Source: Akkermansia muciniphila
Lineage (GTDB): Bacteria; Verrucomicrobiota; Verrucomicrobiia; Methylacidiphilales; CAMAQI01
NCBI GenBank assembly: GCA_945883905.1
Contig: CAMCYL010000015.1
Span: forward strand, 1 to 42,231
Length of the DNA: 42,231 nucleotides
Direction: 5' to 3'
Shown piece after piece: positions 15,350 to 23,842 of the stretch. A program made the position numbers and the translations under genes. Within the stretch, counting starts at the first letter, position 1. Each line of letters starts with the position of its first letter. Under the pieces are notes generated by a model. It worked only from the letters and a program-made list of their open reading frames with translations. It was not told where the DNA came from and ran no database searches.

Positions 15350-17295
15350 TCTTCGACTTGCTTTAGTTTCGCTAAAACATTGAAATCTTCAAGTGTGGTA
15401 ACATCCCCCTTGATCTCTTTCCCTGCGGCGATTTCACGGAGTAATCGACGCATGATTTTTCCGCTTCGAGTTTTAGGGAGAGCATCAGTGAATTTTAAAT
15501 CATCCGGTTTAGCTAAAGCTCCAATTTCTTTGGCGACATGTTTTCGGATACTTTCCTTGAGTTCTTCGCTGGCGGTAAATCCTTGTTTTAAACTGATAAA
15601 GGCAACAATGGCTTGCCCTTTGAGTTCATCGGGACGTCCGACAACCGCTGACTCTGCGATCTGAGGATGACTTCCGAGGGCTCCTTCAACCTCTGCCGTT
15701 CCAATGCGGTGTCCAGAGACATTGAGAACGTCATCGACCCGTCCACTAATCCAGAAGTAACCGTCTTTGTCTCGCTTCGCTCCATCTCCAGTAAAATAGG
15801 CTCCTTTAAATTCTTGCCAGTAAGCAGTGCGATAGCGATTAGCATCCCCATAAATTGTTCGAAGCATCGAAGGCCAAGGACGACGAACAATCAGTTTCCC
15901 CATCACATTTGGAGGACATTCTTTACCTTGGTCATCGACGACTGCCGCATCAACTCCGAAGAATGGAAGCGTGGCTGAGCCAGCTTTTAGAGGGGTTGCT
16001 CCAGGGAAAGGTGCGAGCATATGAGCTCCGGTTTCAGTTTGCCACCAAGTATCAACGATTGGGCATTTTTTCTTTCCAATTTTCTCGTGATACCAGAGCC
16101 AAGCCTCAGGATTAATCGGTTCGCCGACGGTTCCGAGAAGTCGCAAGGAGGAGAGATCATGTTTATCGACCCATTGGTCACCCCAACGAATGAAGGAGCG
16201 GATTGCGGTGGGTGCCGTGTAGAGGATATTGACCTTGTGTTTGTCGATGATCTCCCAGAATCGATCTGGTTGAGGTTGATTAGGGGCCCCTTCGTACATC
16301 AGGCTTGTTCCGCCGTTACATAAAACCCCGTAAACGACATAGCTATGGCCTGTGATCCATCCGATATCGGCGGTACAAAAGTAAATATCTTCATCTTTAA
16401 GATCAAAGAGATATTTAGTCGTGAGATACGTTCCAACGAGATACCCGCCGGTGGTGTGAAGAATTCCTTTGGGTTTTCCGGTACTTCCACTGGTGTAGAG
16501 GAGGAAGAGGGGGTGTTCCGAGTCCAATTTTTCAGCCGGACATTTATCAGTGACCTGTTGAATGGCTTCATGCCACCATAGATCACGACCCTCTTTCATG
16601 ATAACTTCTTGCTTGGTTCGTTGAACGACGAGAACTCGTTCAACTTGAGCGAGGCTTTCGATCGCAAGATCGACATTTTTCTTTAAGGCAACAGGAGCAC
16701 CGCGACGGAATCCTCCATCGGCAGTGAGGACGATCTTCGCTCCGGAGTCATTGATTCGTTCACGGAGCGATTCAGCACTGAATCCCCCAAAGACGACATT
16801 GTGGGGGGCTCCGATTCGAGCACAGGCAAGCATCGCAATGACTGATTCAGGAATCATCGGCATGTAGATAACAACGCGATCTCCTTTTTTGACCCCCTCT
16901 TTTTTGAGAACGTTTGCAAATCGGCAAACCTCGCGATGAAGTTGTTGATAGGTATAAGTGACGGTATCTCCTGGCTCCCCTTCCCAGATGAGGGCCGCCT
17001 TATTTCTGCGATGAGTGGTCAGATGTTGATCGAGACAATTATAGGAGGCATTAATTTTACCGCCGACAAACCATTGCGCAGAGGGGTTTTTCCAAACACA
17101 GACCTTATTCCATTTTTTGAACCAAGATAGATTTGAGGCTGCATCCGCCCAGAATTTATCTGGTTTTTGGATCGATTCTTTATGGAGTTTTTGATATTGC
17201 TTAAAACTTTTGATGTGGGCATTCGCAGAAAATTCTTTAGAGGGTTTAAAGATCTTTTTTTCTAAAAGTTGATGAGCGGTTTTTGAGTTTTTCAT
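15346..17295 (-). CDS. acs: Acetyl-CoA synthetase
   Basis: AMP-forming ligase making acetyl-CoA from acetate, ATP and CoA in the cytosol. 649 aa, the normal length. The N-terminal ACAS block is [17 protein letters not shown]. The phosphate loop is [20 protein letters not shown], and [18 protein letters not shown] is the acetate/adenylate motif. [21 protein letters not shown] is the hinge region. [15 protein letters not shown] contains the Lys that is reversibly acetylated in other Acs proteins. It stands alone on the minus strand with about 100 bases before the ABC exporter stop. Confidence 0.97.
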   Translation of the reverse strand: MKNSKTAHQLLEKKIFKPSKEFSANAHIKSFKQYQKLHKESIQKPDKFWADAASNLSWFKKWNKVCVWKNPSAQWFVGGKINASYNCLDQHLTTHRRNKAALIWEGEPGDTVTYTYQQLHREVCRFANVLKKEGVKKGDRVVIYMPMIPESVIAMLACARIGAPHNVVFGGFSAESLRERINDSGAKIVLTADGGFRRGAPVALKKNVDLAIESLAQVERVLVVQRTKQEVIMKEGRDLWWHEAIQQVTDKCPAEKLDSEHPLFLLYTSGSTGKPKGILHTTGGYLVGTYLTTKYLFDLKDEDIYFCTADIGWITGHSYVVYGVLCNGGTSLMYEGAPNQPQPDRFWEIIDKHKVNILYTAPTAIRSFIRWGDQWVDKHDLSSLRLLGTVGEPINPEAWLWYHEKIGKKKCPIVDTWWQTETGAHMLAPFPGATPLKAGSATLPFFGVDAAVVDDQGKECPPNVMGKLIVRRPWPSMLRTIYGDANRYRTAYWQEFKGAYFTGDGAKRDKDGYFWISGRVDDVLNVSGHRIGTAEVEGALGSHPQIAESAVVGRPDELKGQAIVAFISLKQGFTASEELKESIRKHVAKEIGALAKPDDLKFTDALPKTRSGKIMRRLLREIAAGKEIKGDVTTLEDFNVLAKLKQVED

Positions 17296-17391
17296 AAGTT
17301 ATTTTTGTATTAAATCAGGGTAATGGAGATAAATTATCGTTGTGTTTTGTCGATTGTTTTTTAAAAGTATAAGGAATGATGATGAGGTCTA

Positions 17392-19170
17392 TTAGATATT
17401 TTCTCTTAATAAAGTGGAGATTTGGGCCTCGCAGAGCCGTGAATAGAGTCCTTTTTGAGAAAGGAGCGACTCATGAGAGCCCTGTTCCTTGATTTGGCCG
17501 GATTGAAGGACGAGTATGCGATCTGCATTTTGGACGGTGGAAAGGCGATGGGCAATAATGAGGGCTGTTCGATTATGAAGAAGAAGTTGGAGCGCTTCTT
17601 GAATGAGTTTTTCGGTTTCGGTATCAACGCTTGCGGTCGCTTCATCTAGGATGAGGATTGGGGGATTTTTAAGGATAGCGCGGGCAATCGAGAGCCGCTG
17701 ACGCTCTCCTCCACTCAATTTGACACCTCGTTCGCCGACGATCGTCTCATATTTTTGTGGTAATTTCTGAATGAAGTCATGGGCATGAGCCTGTTGAGCG
17801 GCTGACTCGATCTGTGATTGAGTCGCCTCAGGCATTCCGAATCGTAGGTTTTCGAGAATCGTGGTATTAAAAAGAAAGTTTTCCTGACTCACAATACCGA
17901 CTTGTTCACGAAGAAAAGAGAGAGGTATTTCAGAGAGGGGGATTCCGTCGATCTCGATTTTTCCAGAAGTCGGTTCGTAGAATCGGGGGATCAAATTCAC
18001 AAGAGTCGATTTTCCTGCTCCTGTGGGACCGACGATAGCGACGGTCTCCCCCGGTTTAATTTCTAAATTGATCTCGTGCAGTACCGGAAGGCTGTCACGG
18101 TATTCAAAGGAGACCTGTTGAAAACTAATTTTTCCGGTAATTGTTTTCGGGAGTTGAATCGAGCTGTTCGGTTCATAGTTTTCGGGAGTGGCATCTAAAA
18201 TTTCAAAGATTCGTTCTCCTGCAGCGCGTCCGGATTGGTAGATTTGATTGAGTTGATGGAGACGTCCAATGGGATCGTAGAACATCTGAACAAAAAGGAG
18301 AAAGGAGACCAATTCCCCAGTTGTAAAACCAGACTTTTGAAGGGCGTCTTGCCCACCAAACCATAGCACTGCAATGTACCCGAGGGAGCCGATAAAGGCC
18401 ATGGAGGGGGAATAAGTCGCCCAGTAGCGCATGACGATGAGTGTGGCGGTTCGGAGTCGTTCCGCAATTTTTTCAAAGTGAGCCGATTCCTGTTTCTCAC
18501 GTGAGAAGGATTTAATTTGACGAATTCCTTGAAGATTATCCAATAATAGAGATTGCATCGCACTCGAGGCCTTTCGTTGAATCCGATATCGTTCATGGGC
18601 TGTTAGGGTGTACCAAAGGGCGCCGGCAAGGAGGAAGGGGATTGGAATGAAGGCATAGAGGGTCAGTTGGGGATTGAGATAATAGAGGTAACATCCGACT
18701 CCTACTAATTGTAAGAGAGCGACCGTCCCTTGTTCGATTCCATCGATCAGTACCCGCTCGAGACTTTGAACATCCTCACCGACTCGAGTCATGAGATCGC
18801 CACTGGATCGATTGTCAAACCAGCGAAGTGGCAATTTTTGAATAGTATCGTAAAGATCTTGGCGAATTTTAAGGATTACTTTTTGTTCGAATGTATTGTT
18901 CAAGATAATGCGTAATCCGTTCAATAAATCGCGGAGGAAAAATGAGCCTAAGACCATTAAGACGAAGGGAAGTAAAAGAGCCGGTTTTTGGGGGACAATC
19001 ACCTCATCAATGATCCGTCCGGCGACCGAGGGATAGATAAAACCAAAGAGAGTCGTTCCAATTGCACAAAGAAATGTACCCCACGCTAAAGAGGGATATT
19101 GGCTGGCATATTTCCAGACTCGTCCCATGGGGAATTTTTTTTTCGTTTTTTCGTAAGAACCTGAGCGCAT
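17392..19170 (-). CDS. ABC exporter, MsbA-like (TMD-NBD fusion)
   Basis: Half-transporter of 592 aa that works as a homodimer in the inner membrane. Residues about 20-310 hold six membrane segments. The nucleotide-binding domain has GPTGAGKSTLVN (Walker A), VSQENFLFN (Q loop), LSGGERQRLSIA (signature), ILILDEATASVD (Walker B) and IIAHRLSTV (H loop), all intact. Intracellular-loop features (DNRSSGDLMTRVGEDVQSLE) match lipid and multidrug exporters. It could flip lipid A like MsbA; with waaF in the window that is plausible but unproven. It lies 11 bases before the ybeY stop, so it may be the last gene of the phoH block. Confidence 0.92.
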   Translation of the reverse strand: MRSGSYEKTKKKFPMGRVWKYASQYPSLAWGTFLCAIGTTLFGFIYPSVAGRIIDEVIVPQKPALLLPFVLMVLGSFFLRDLLNGLRIILNNTFEQKVILKIRQDLYDTIQKLPLRWFDNRSSGDLMTRVGEDVQSLERVLIDGIEQGTVALLQLVGVGCYLYYLNPQLTLYAFIPIPFLLAGALWYTLTAHERYRIQRKASSAMQSLLLDNLQGIRQIKSFSREKQESAHFEKIAERLRTATLIVMRYWATYSPSMAFIGSLGYIAVLWFGGQDALQKSGFTTGELVSFLLFVQMFYDPIGRLHQLNQIYQSGRAAGERIFEILDATPENYEPNSSIQLPKTITGKISFQQVSFEYRDSLPVLHEINLEIKPGETVAIVGPTGAGKSTLVNLIPRFYEPTSGKIEIDGIPLSEIPLSFLREQVGIVSQENFLFNTTILENLRFGMPEATQSQIESAAQQAHAHDFIQKLPQKYETIVGERGVKLSGGERQRLSIARAILKNPPILILDEATASVDTETEKLIQEALQLLLHNRTALIIAHRLSTVQNADRILVLQSGQIKEQGSHESLLSQKGLYSRLCEAQISTLLRENI

Positions 19171-19181
19171 TTTTTCCTGAA

Positions 19182-19625
19182 TTAAGATCGGTTTATAATT
19201 TGATCAAGAATGGTTTCTTGAATTTTATGCATTTTTTTAAACTCTTGGGGACTGTGATCTTCGTACCCTTTGAGATGAACCAATGCGTGGATTCCGTAAA
19301 GTAAGACCTCCTCGTAGAGAGAGCGTTGATACTCTTTTCTTTGGGTTTCAGCGACGGCGGGGCAGATGAAGATCTCTCCGTAGGGAAAAGTAATGACATC
19401 GGTCGGCGTTTCATCTTGAAGGAAATCAAAATGAATCCGTTGAATCTCCTGGGCGGTGAGGAGATGAAATTCGATTAACGAAGGGAGGGAGATTGAGGGA
19501 CGAGGAAGCAGATCAAGGGTTCGCATCCAATCACGCTGCAGCCGCTGAATCGGAAGCGGATGTCTTTTTTGGTGATTGTGGACTTGAATTTGAACGGTCT
19601 TCTTTGGGGTACGAGATACGGCCAT
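19182..19625 (-). CDS. ybeY: Endoribonuclease YbeY
   Basis: Zinc RNase for 16S rRNA maturation and ribosome quality control, 147 aa. The N-terminal VQIQVHNHQKRHPL is the usual first strand. LQDETPTDVITFPYGEIFIC is the conserved LN..hR..d.pTDVLSFP region. The zinc block is H113-x3-H117-x6-H124 (HALVHLKGYEDH), one residue longer than the standard H-x3-H-x5-H. The first 95 bases overlap the 3' end of the upstream pgpH-like gene in another frame. The overlap seems real because the conserved first strand is encoded within it. Order phoH, pgpH, ybeY is conserved widely. Confidence 0.9.
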   Translation of the reverse strand: MAVSRTPKKTVQIQVHNHQKRHPLPIQRLQRDWMRTLDLLPRPSISLPSLIEFHLLTAQEIQRIHFDFLQDETPTDVITFPYGEIFICPAVAETQRKEYQRSLYEEVLLYGIHALVHLKGYEDHSPQEFKKMHKIQETILDQIINRS

Positions 19626-21114
19626 GGAGCATGCTCTTAAGGGTTAAGGTGAAACTTTCTTTGAGGAGATTAATTTCTTGAAGACTGATTGGACAGTCAT
19701 CGAGTTGATGGTTAAGCATCTTGTGATCGACGATCTCTTTAACAAGACTTTCGATTCGTTGGGGATTTGGTTTTTCAAGCGATCGGGAGGCGCTTTCAAT
19801 GGCATCGGCAAGCATTAAAATCGCGACCTCTTTGGATTGAGGGCGAGGACCGGGATAACGAAAGGAGGTCTCACTTACCGCCGGGATATCCTCTTCGTGC
19901 ATATGAAGGATTTTACTGCCGGCCTTGGCATCCTCTTCTTGTTGTTTGGCACGTTTGTAAAAGTAGTAAACAAGGGAATCCCCGTGATGTTGTTGAATGG
20001 CATCAATAATCGGTTTTTTGAGTCGATGTTTATAGGCGAGACTAATTCCCTCTTTGACGTGAGAGATGATAATTAAAGCACTCATCGAGGGTGAGAGATC
20101 GGAGTGAGGATCTTCGCCTTGAGGAATATTTTCAATAAAGTACTCTGCTTTTGGAATTTTTCCAATATCATGGAAGTAGGAGATGACGCGACATTGAGTG
20201 GCATTTGCGCCGATTGCCGTGGCCGCAGATTCAGCGAGGTTTGCGACCATGAGACTGTGATGATAGGTTCCAGGGGCCTCGAGTGTGAGCTGACGCAGGA
20301 GTGGGTGATTGAGATCAGCGGTTTCAACCCAAGAGATTTCGGGAGTAATATTGAAGAGAGTTTCAAAAATTGGAAGAGTTGAGTTGACGACCATCGCTGT
20401 GGCGAGTCCAATGACGATATTGATCGAGCCTTGTTGAATGAGTGCATTCATCGATCGATCTGAAAGAGCTCCGAAAATAATAGCCCCTATCATACTACAA
20501 ATCCCGATCGCTAATCCGGCATTGAGGAGGTGGGATCGTTTTCGAACATTTCGAGTAAAGAGAACGGCCGTGAGCCCTGTGAGAAGACTGATGAGCATTA
20601 ACGGAAAACTTTTATTAAAAAGAAGGGCATCTAAAAGGCTGGGAATAATTACTGCAAAGAGACCGACTCGAGTTCCCATTAAAATACTGAGGACGAGGGG
20701 GGCAAAGGTCATTGGAATGAGGTAGTAACTGGTGGGGTAGTAAATAGCCTCTTGATGTTGAGAGAAATAATGAAGAGAGCGTGTGATTAAAATATTTGCA
20801 GAGAGGGTTCCATAAACGAGCAAGATTTTTGAGTTGGAACGCCATATCTCAGGAAGGTCGAGAGAGAGGATGAGAATCGAATATCCCACAACAATACTGA
20901 GAAGGATGTAAACCTCTCGTTGGAGCGGTTTCGTGGTCGTCAGGGCGAGAAGGGCAATAACTCCTGCAAAGGCGGCAAAAATAAGGAATCGAATGAGGGG
21001 ATGTTCTTCAAGGATTTCAACCCAATCGGCTTGTTGAACCGAGCGCCGTGTCTTATCACATGCGAGGCCTTTTTTAACCAGCTTTTTACGATGAAACCAA
21101 TTGAAGAGTGACAT
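19531..21114 (-). CDS. Membrane HD phosphohydrolase, PgpH/YqfF-like, short form
   Basis: Probable c-di-AMP phosphodiesterase of the 7TM-HD family. 527 aa against about 700 in Listeria PgpH. Residues 40-255 contain seven or eight membrane segments. The HD domain (about 280-490) has HHSLMVANLAESA, YFHDIGKIPK (H315/D316), SHVKEGISLA, AIQQHHGDSLVYYFYKRA and ILMLADAIESASRSL, so the metal ligands are all present. The large extracellular HDED domain between the first and second membrane segments is missing, so the ligand-sensing part is lost. The C-terminal tail is Ser/Pro/Ala-rich and overlaps ybeY. It lies 11 bases after phoH. Confidence 0.88.
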   Translation of the reverse strand: MSLFNWFHRKKLVKKGLACDKTRRSVQQADWVEILEEHPLIRFLIFAAFAGVIALLALTTTKPLQREVYILLSIVVGYSILILSLDLPEIWRSNSKILLVYGTLSANILITRSLHYFSQHQEAIYYPTSYYLIPMTFAPLVLSILMGTRVGLFAVIIPSLLDALLFNKSFPLMLISLLTGLTAVLFTRNVRKRSHLLNAGLAIGICSMIGAIIFGALSDRSMNALIQQGSINIVIGLATAMVVNSTLPIFETLFNITPEISWVETADLNHPLLRQLTLEAPGTYHHSLMVANLAESAATAIGANATQCRVISYFHDIGKIPKAEYFIENIPQGEDPHSDLSPSMSALIIISHVKEGISLAYKHRLKKPIIDAIQQHHGDSLVYYFYKRAKQQEEDAKAGSKILHMHEEDIPAVSETSFRYPGPRPQSKEVAILMLADAIESASRSLEKPNPQRIESLVKEIVDHKMLNHQLDDCPISLQEINLLKESFTLTLKSMLHGRISYPKEDRSNSSPQSPKKTSASDSAAAA

Positions 21115-21125
21115 GGGGAGGGGGA

Positions 21126-22103
21126 TTAAAGCGTCAAACTCGTCATTTTACCGCCGCGATGGTGGCGATAAGAGGTAATAATTCTTTGAACGAGCTCGTG
21201 ACGAACCACATCCATTTCATCAAATTTACAAAACTTGATTCCTTCCGTCTCACTGAGTGCCTGAATCGCTTCGATGAGACCGGATTTTCGGGAGTGAGGG
21301 AGATCGATCTGAGTCGGGTCACCGGTGATCACGCATTTGGAGTCCTGACCGAGACGAGTGAGGAACATGAACATCTGTTCGGTTGTCGTATTTTGACTTT
21401 CATCCAGAATAATGAAGCTATTACTGAGTGTTCGCCCACGCATGTACGCAAGGGGGGCAATTTCAATAATCGAACGTTCCATGTATCGTTGGATCTCTTC
21501 CGGTTCAAGCATCTTATCTAATGCATCATAAAGAGGACGGAGGTAGGGGGCGATTTTCTCTTTGAAGTCGCCGGGAAGGAATCCGAGTGCCTCCCCTGCT
21601 TCGACGGCAGGACGTGTTAAGACAATCTTAGAGATTTTCTCTGCCTTAAGTGCGGCGACGGCGACCGCCATTGCTAAATAGGTTTTGCCGGTTCCTGCGG
21701 GTCCGATCCCAAAAACGAGGTCGTTTTTCTCAATGGCCTCAATGTACTCTTTTTGATGGATCGTTTTAGGAAGAATAAAACCCTTTTTGGCAGAGAAATC
21801 GATCCTTTTTTTATGAAGATCTACGAGCGAAATTCCAGTTGAATTTGCCGCTGACTGCAACGCAAAATTAAATTCGGGTTTACGGAGAGTCGCCCCTTTT
21901 TTATGAGCTTCATGAAGTTGGTTAAAAACCAAGGTCGCTTTTTGAATTCCCTCTTTATTCCCCTCAATCTTGAGCCATGCATCCCTTGAGGTAATTTTAA
22001 CATCAAAGGTGACTTCAACACGTTGGAGGATGAGGGGATCGTTTAAGTAGAGGGCTTGGGCGATCCGGGCATTTTCGAAGGTCAATGTTTCTGAGCTAGG
22101 CAT
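21126..22103 (-). CDS. phoH: PhoH-like ATPase
   Basis: Cytoplasmic P-loop ATPase of the PhoH family, 325 aa. Residues about 15-65 resemble the KH-like N-terminal RNA-binding part (VTFDVKITSRDAWLKIEG). Walker A is GIGPAGTGKTYLA. RPAVEAGEALGFLPGD, then YMRGRTLSNSFIILDESQNTT (Walker B) and CVITGDPTQIDLP are family blocks. Coupling with a YbeY gene suggests a role in RNA handling, as in the fused or neighbouring PhoH-YbeY pairs of other bacteria. First gene of the phoH, pgpH-like, ybeY group. It is divergent from 22202. Confidence 0.95.
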   Translation of the reverse strand: MPSSETLTFENARIAQALYLNDPLILQRVEVTFDVKITSRDAWLKIEGNKEGIQKATLVFNQLHEAHKKGATLRKPEFNFALQSAANSTGISLVDLHKKRIDFSAKKGFILPKTIHQKEYIEAIEKNDLVFGIGPAGTGKTYLAMAVAVAALKAEKISKIVLTRPAVEAGEALGFLPGDFKEKIAPYLRPLYDALDKMLEPEEIQRYMERSIIEIAPLAYMRGRTLSNSFIILDESQNTTTEQMFMFLTRLGQDSKCVITGDPTQIDLPHSRKSGLIEAIQALSETEGIKFCKFDEMDVVRHELVQRIITSYRHHRGGKMTSLTL

Positions 22104-22201
22104 GTCCTCTAACGCTAGAGAGCTTGAGCTGACTCGTCAATTCTCCTCCAAAATATTAAATCTTTAATTTTTAGCCTTTTATCCGATACTCTACACATCT
22201 T

Positions 22202-22783
22202 ATGTCGAATCATCCCACTGCCCCAGATCCGAAACCAACAGTTCCTATTCAAATGGATCCAATCGGGGAGGATACACTGATGGAAGAGGATCTGGAGAGC
22301 TCTCATGAGTCTGGAAAAGAACGGCTCTTTGGATATCTGAAATGGTTTCTATTTATCGGTGGAATTGGGGCCTTTCTTTATTTTGGAGGAGGGGTTCTCC
22401 GAGGATATTGGGTTTCTGATCTAGAGCAAAAATTGATTTCAAAGGAGCAAGAGATCGAGTTGCTGAAGAAATCGCCTGTCGAAGAGCCACATTCGATCTT
22501 CTTTGAGGTCCTCGTAAAGCAGGTAACCTCTTCTTCTCGGGGAAAGGCTTATTTAGTCATCGATTCAATGGGGCAACCTTGGTTTGCGATTAGTGGCTTA
22601 GATTTTAAAGTTTCTGAGAAGGTTTTATTAGAGTTGAAAACAGATCCGAAAGAGAAATCGGCACAAGTGGCTCTTAAAAAAATCGATAAAAAAGAGATTT
22701 CGACCAGTCATTCCGATTCCCATTCAGCTCCTCATTCCGAAAATCATGAAGGAGCCCATGACCATGAAAAAAATCCGCATTAG
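22202..22783 (+). CDS. Unknown single-pass membrane protein with His-rich tail
   Basis: 193 aa, not recognised. The first ~40 residues are hydrophilic and acidic (GEDTLMEEDLESSHE). One membrane segment follows, roughly residues 48-66 (WFLFIGGIGAFLYFGGGVL). Then comes a charged helix (LEQKLISKEQEIELLKKSP) and a beta-rich part (KAYLVIDSMGQPWFAISGLD). The last 25 residues are full of His, Ser and Glu (SHSDSHSAPHSENHE), which could bind a metal such as zinc, nickel or copper. No neighbouring transporter supports this. The C-terminal domain is predicted outside the cytoplasm by the positive-inside rule only weakly. Confidence 0.7.
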   Translation: MSNHPTAPDPKPTVPIQMDPIGEDTLMEEDLESSHESGKERLFGYLKWFLFIGGIGAFLYFGGGVLRGYWVSDLEQKLISKEQEIELLKKSPVEEPHSIFFEVLVKQVTSSSRGKAYLVIDSMGQPWFAISGLDFKVSEKVLLELKTDPKEKSAQVALKKIDKKEISTSHSDSHSAPHSENHEGAHDHEKNPH

Positions 22784-22815
22784 AGGGGTCGAAGCGGAGA
22801 GTTGAACAGAGGGCG

Positions 22816-23526
22816 TTATTGGTTCAGTTGTAAGAGCACACTAGGATCTCTTACATCGGCCCAGTCACTTTGAATCATATGACCGGTGATTTTTCCACCA
22901 TTTTTGGAAAATGCCTTTAAGGCATCTGTAAATTCGTATTCACCACGGGGCGATTTCTCAAGTTTTGAAGTAAAATCAAAAACCCGTGGGGTAAGAGCAT
23001 AAATTCCAGCATTAAAATAGGCATTGGGTGGTGGAGTTTCAAATTGACCTTTTTCAATGAGATCGATCATTTGATTCTGATCATTGAGCAGTACCGCTCC
23101 GCCATTCTTAAGATCTTGTCCCTCTTTCAGAGCGATGAGTCCATCGGCATGAAAGGATTCAACAAAGAGTCGGTATTCCTGAGCAGGGACTAAGATGTCG
23201 CCGTAAGTAAATAGAAATGGTTCATCACCGATCCACGATTTTGCTAACTCTGGGGCCTTGCCGGTGCCATCTTGAACGAATTGTGTTCCATACGTGATAG
23301 AGACTCCATAACGACTTCCCTGTCCGAAATAATTTTGAATGATATTTCCTTGATATCCAATCACGATAAAAAACTCAACGATACCGGCCTCCTCTCGAAG
23401 TCCATTAATGATATGCTCCAATATCGGTTTTTTTTGAACATGAAGCATCGGCTTTGGGGTGGTTTGAGTCAGCTCCCCCATGCGGGTTCCTTTTCCAGCG
23501 GCTAAGATTAAGGCTTTTCGAATCAT
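22816..23526 (-). CDS. Sugar-phosphate nucleotidylyltransferase
   Basis: Makes NDP-sugars from sugar-1-phosphates and NTPs. 236 aa. The nucleotide loop LAAGKGTRMGELTQTTPKPM is canonical. FTYGDIL holds the metal-binding Asp. NAYFNAGIYALTPRVFD and SPRGEYEFTDAL are further family features, typical of single-domain MurU, HddC or RmlA-like proteins. No left-handed beta-helix acetyltransferase part follows, so it is not a full GlmU. The substrate cannot be assigned. With a heptosyltransferase gene in the window, an LPS or peptidoglycan sugar is plausible. Confidence 0.88.
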   Translation of the reverse strand: MIRKALILAAGKGTRMGELTQTTPKPMLHVQKKPILEHIINGLREEAGIVEFFIVIGYQGNIIQNYFGQGSRYGVSITYGTQFVQDGTGKAPELAKSWIGDEPFLFTYGDILVPAQEYRLFVESFHADGLIALKEGQDLKNGGAVLLNDQNQMIDLIEKGQFETPPPNAYFNAGIYALTPRVFDFTSKLEKSPRGEYEFTDALKAFSKNGGKITGHMIQSDWADVRDPSVLLQLNQ

Positions 23527-23614
23527 CGTAGAGAGTAAAATAGAGATTTATCGGAGAAGAACAATTTAAAATAAAAAATACGATTTCGCTTTTTATCCTA
23601 GAAAAAGCAGTTGG

Positions 23615-23750
23615 AACCACAGAATACACAGAACACACTGAATTTTAAGGGTTTATAAAAAACAGGGGATTCACCCGCTGGGTGAAGGAAAGAATAACTC
23701 TTTTTTTTGCTTAACATCTTCTTTCTGTGTATTTTGTGTATTCTGTGGTT
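23615..23750. repeat. Nested palindromic repeat (CCACAGAATACACA type)
   Basis: AACCACAGAATACACA at 23615-23630 recurs in reverse complement at 23735-23750, with the match continuing imperfectly inward to about 23724. In the middle, TTCACCC at 23670 pairs with GGGTGAA at 23680-23686 around GCT. This fits a dispersed repetitive extragenic palindrome. Similar arms are familiar from Verrucomicrobia and Planctomycetes genomes (recollection, not searched). It sits between the nucleotidyltransferase and the sigma-54 regulator. Confidence 0.7.
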
Positions 23751-23842
23751 AAGTGGATTGCCGATTTTAGGTTTATGGAGATATCTTTTCTCGTAGAGAA
23801 CGATTTTTTGTGATCTTCAAGGAGAATATAGGGGCGCTTTGG

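Noticed and set aside
16021-16581. Plus-strand open frames opposite acs (about 100 and 78 codons)
   Set aside because: Antisense to a strongly conserved enzyme; no ribosome sites or family motifs.
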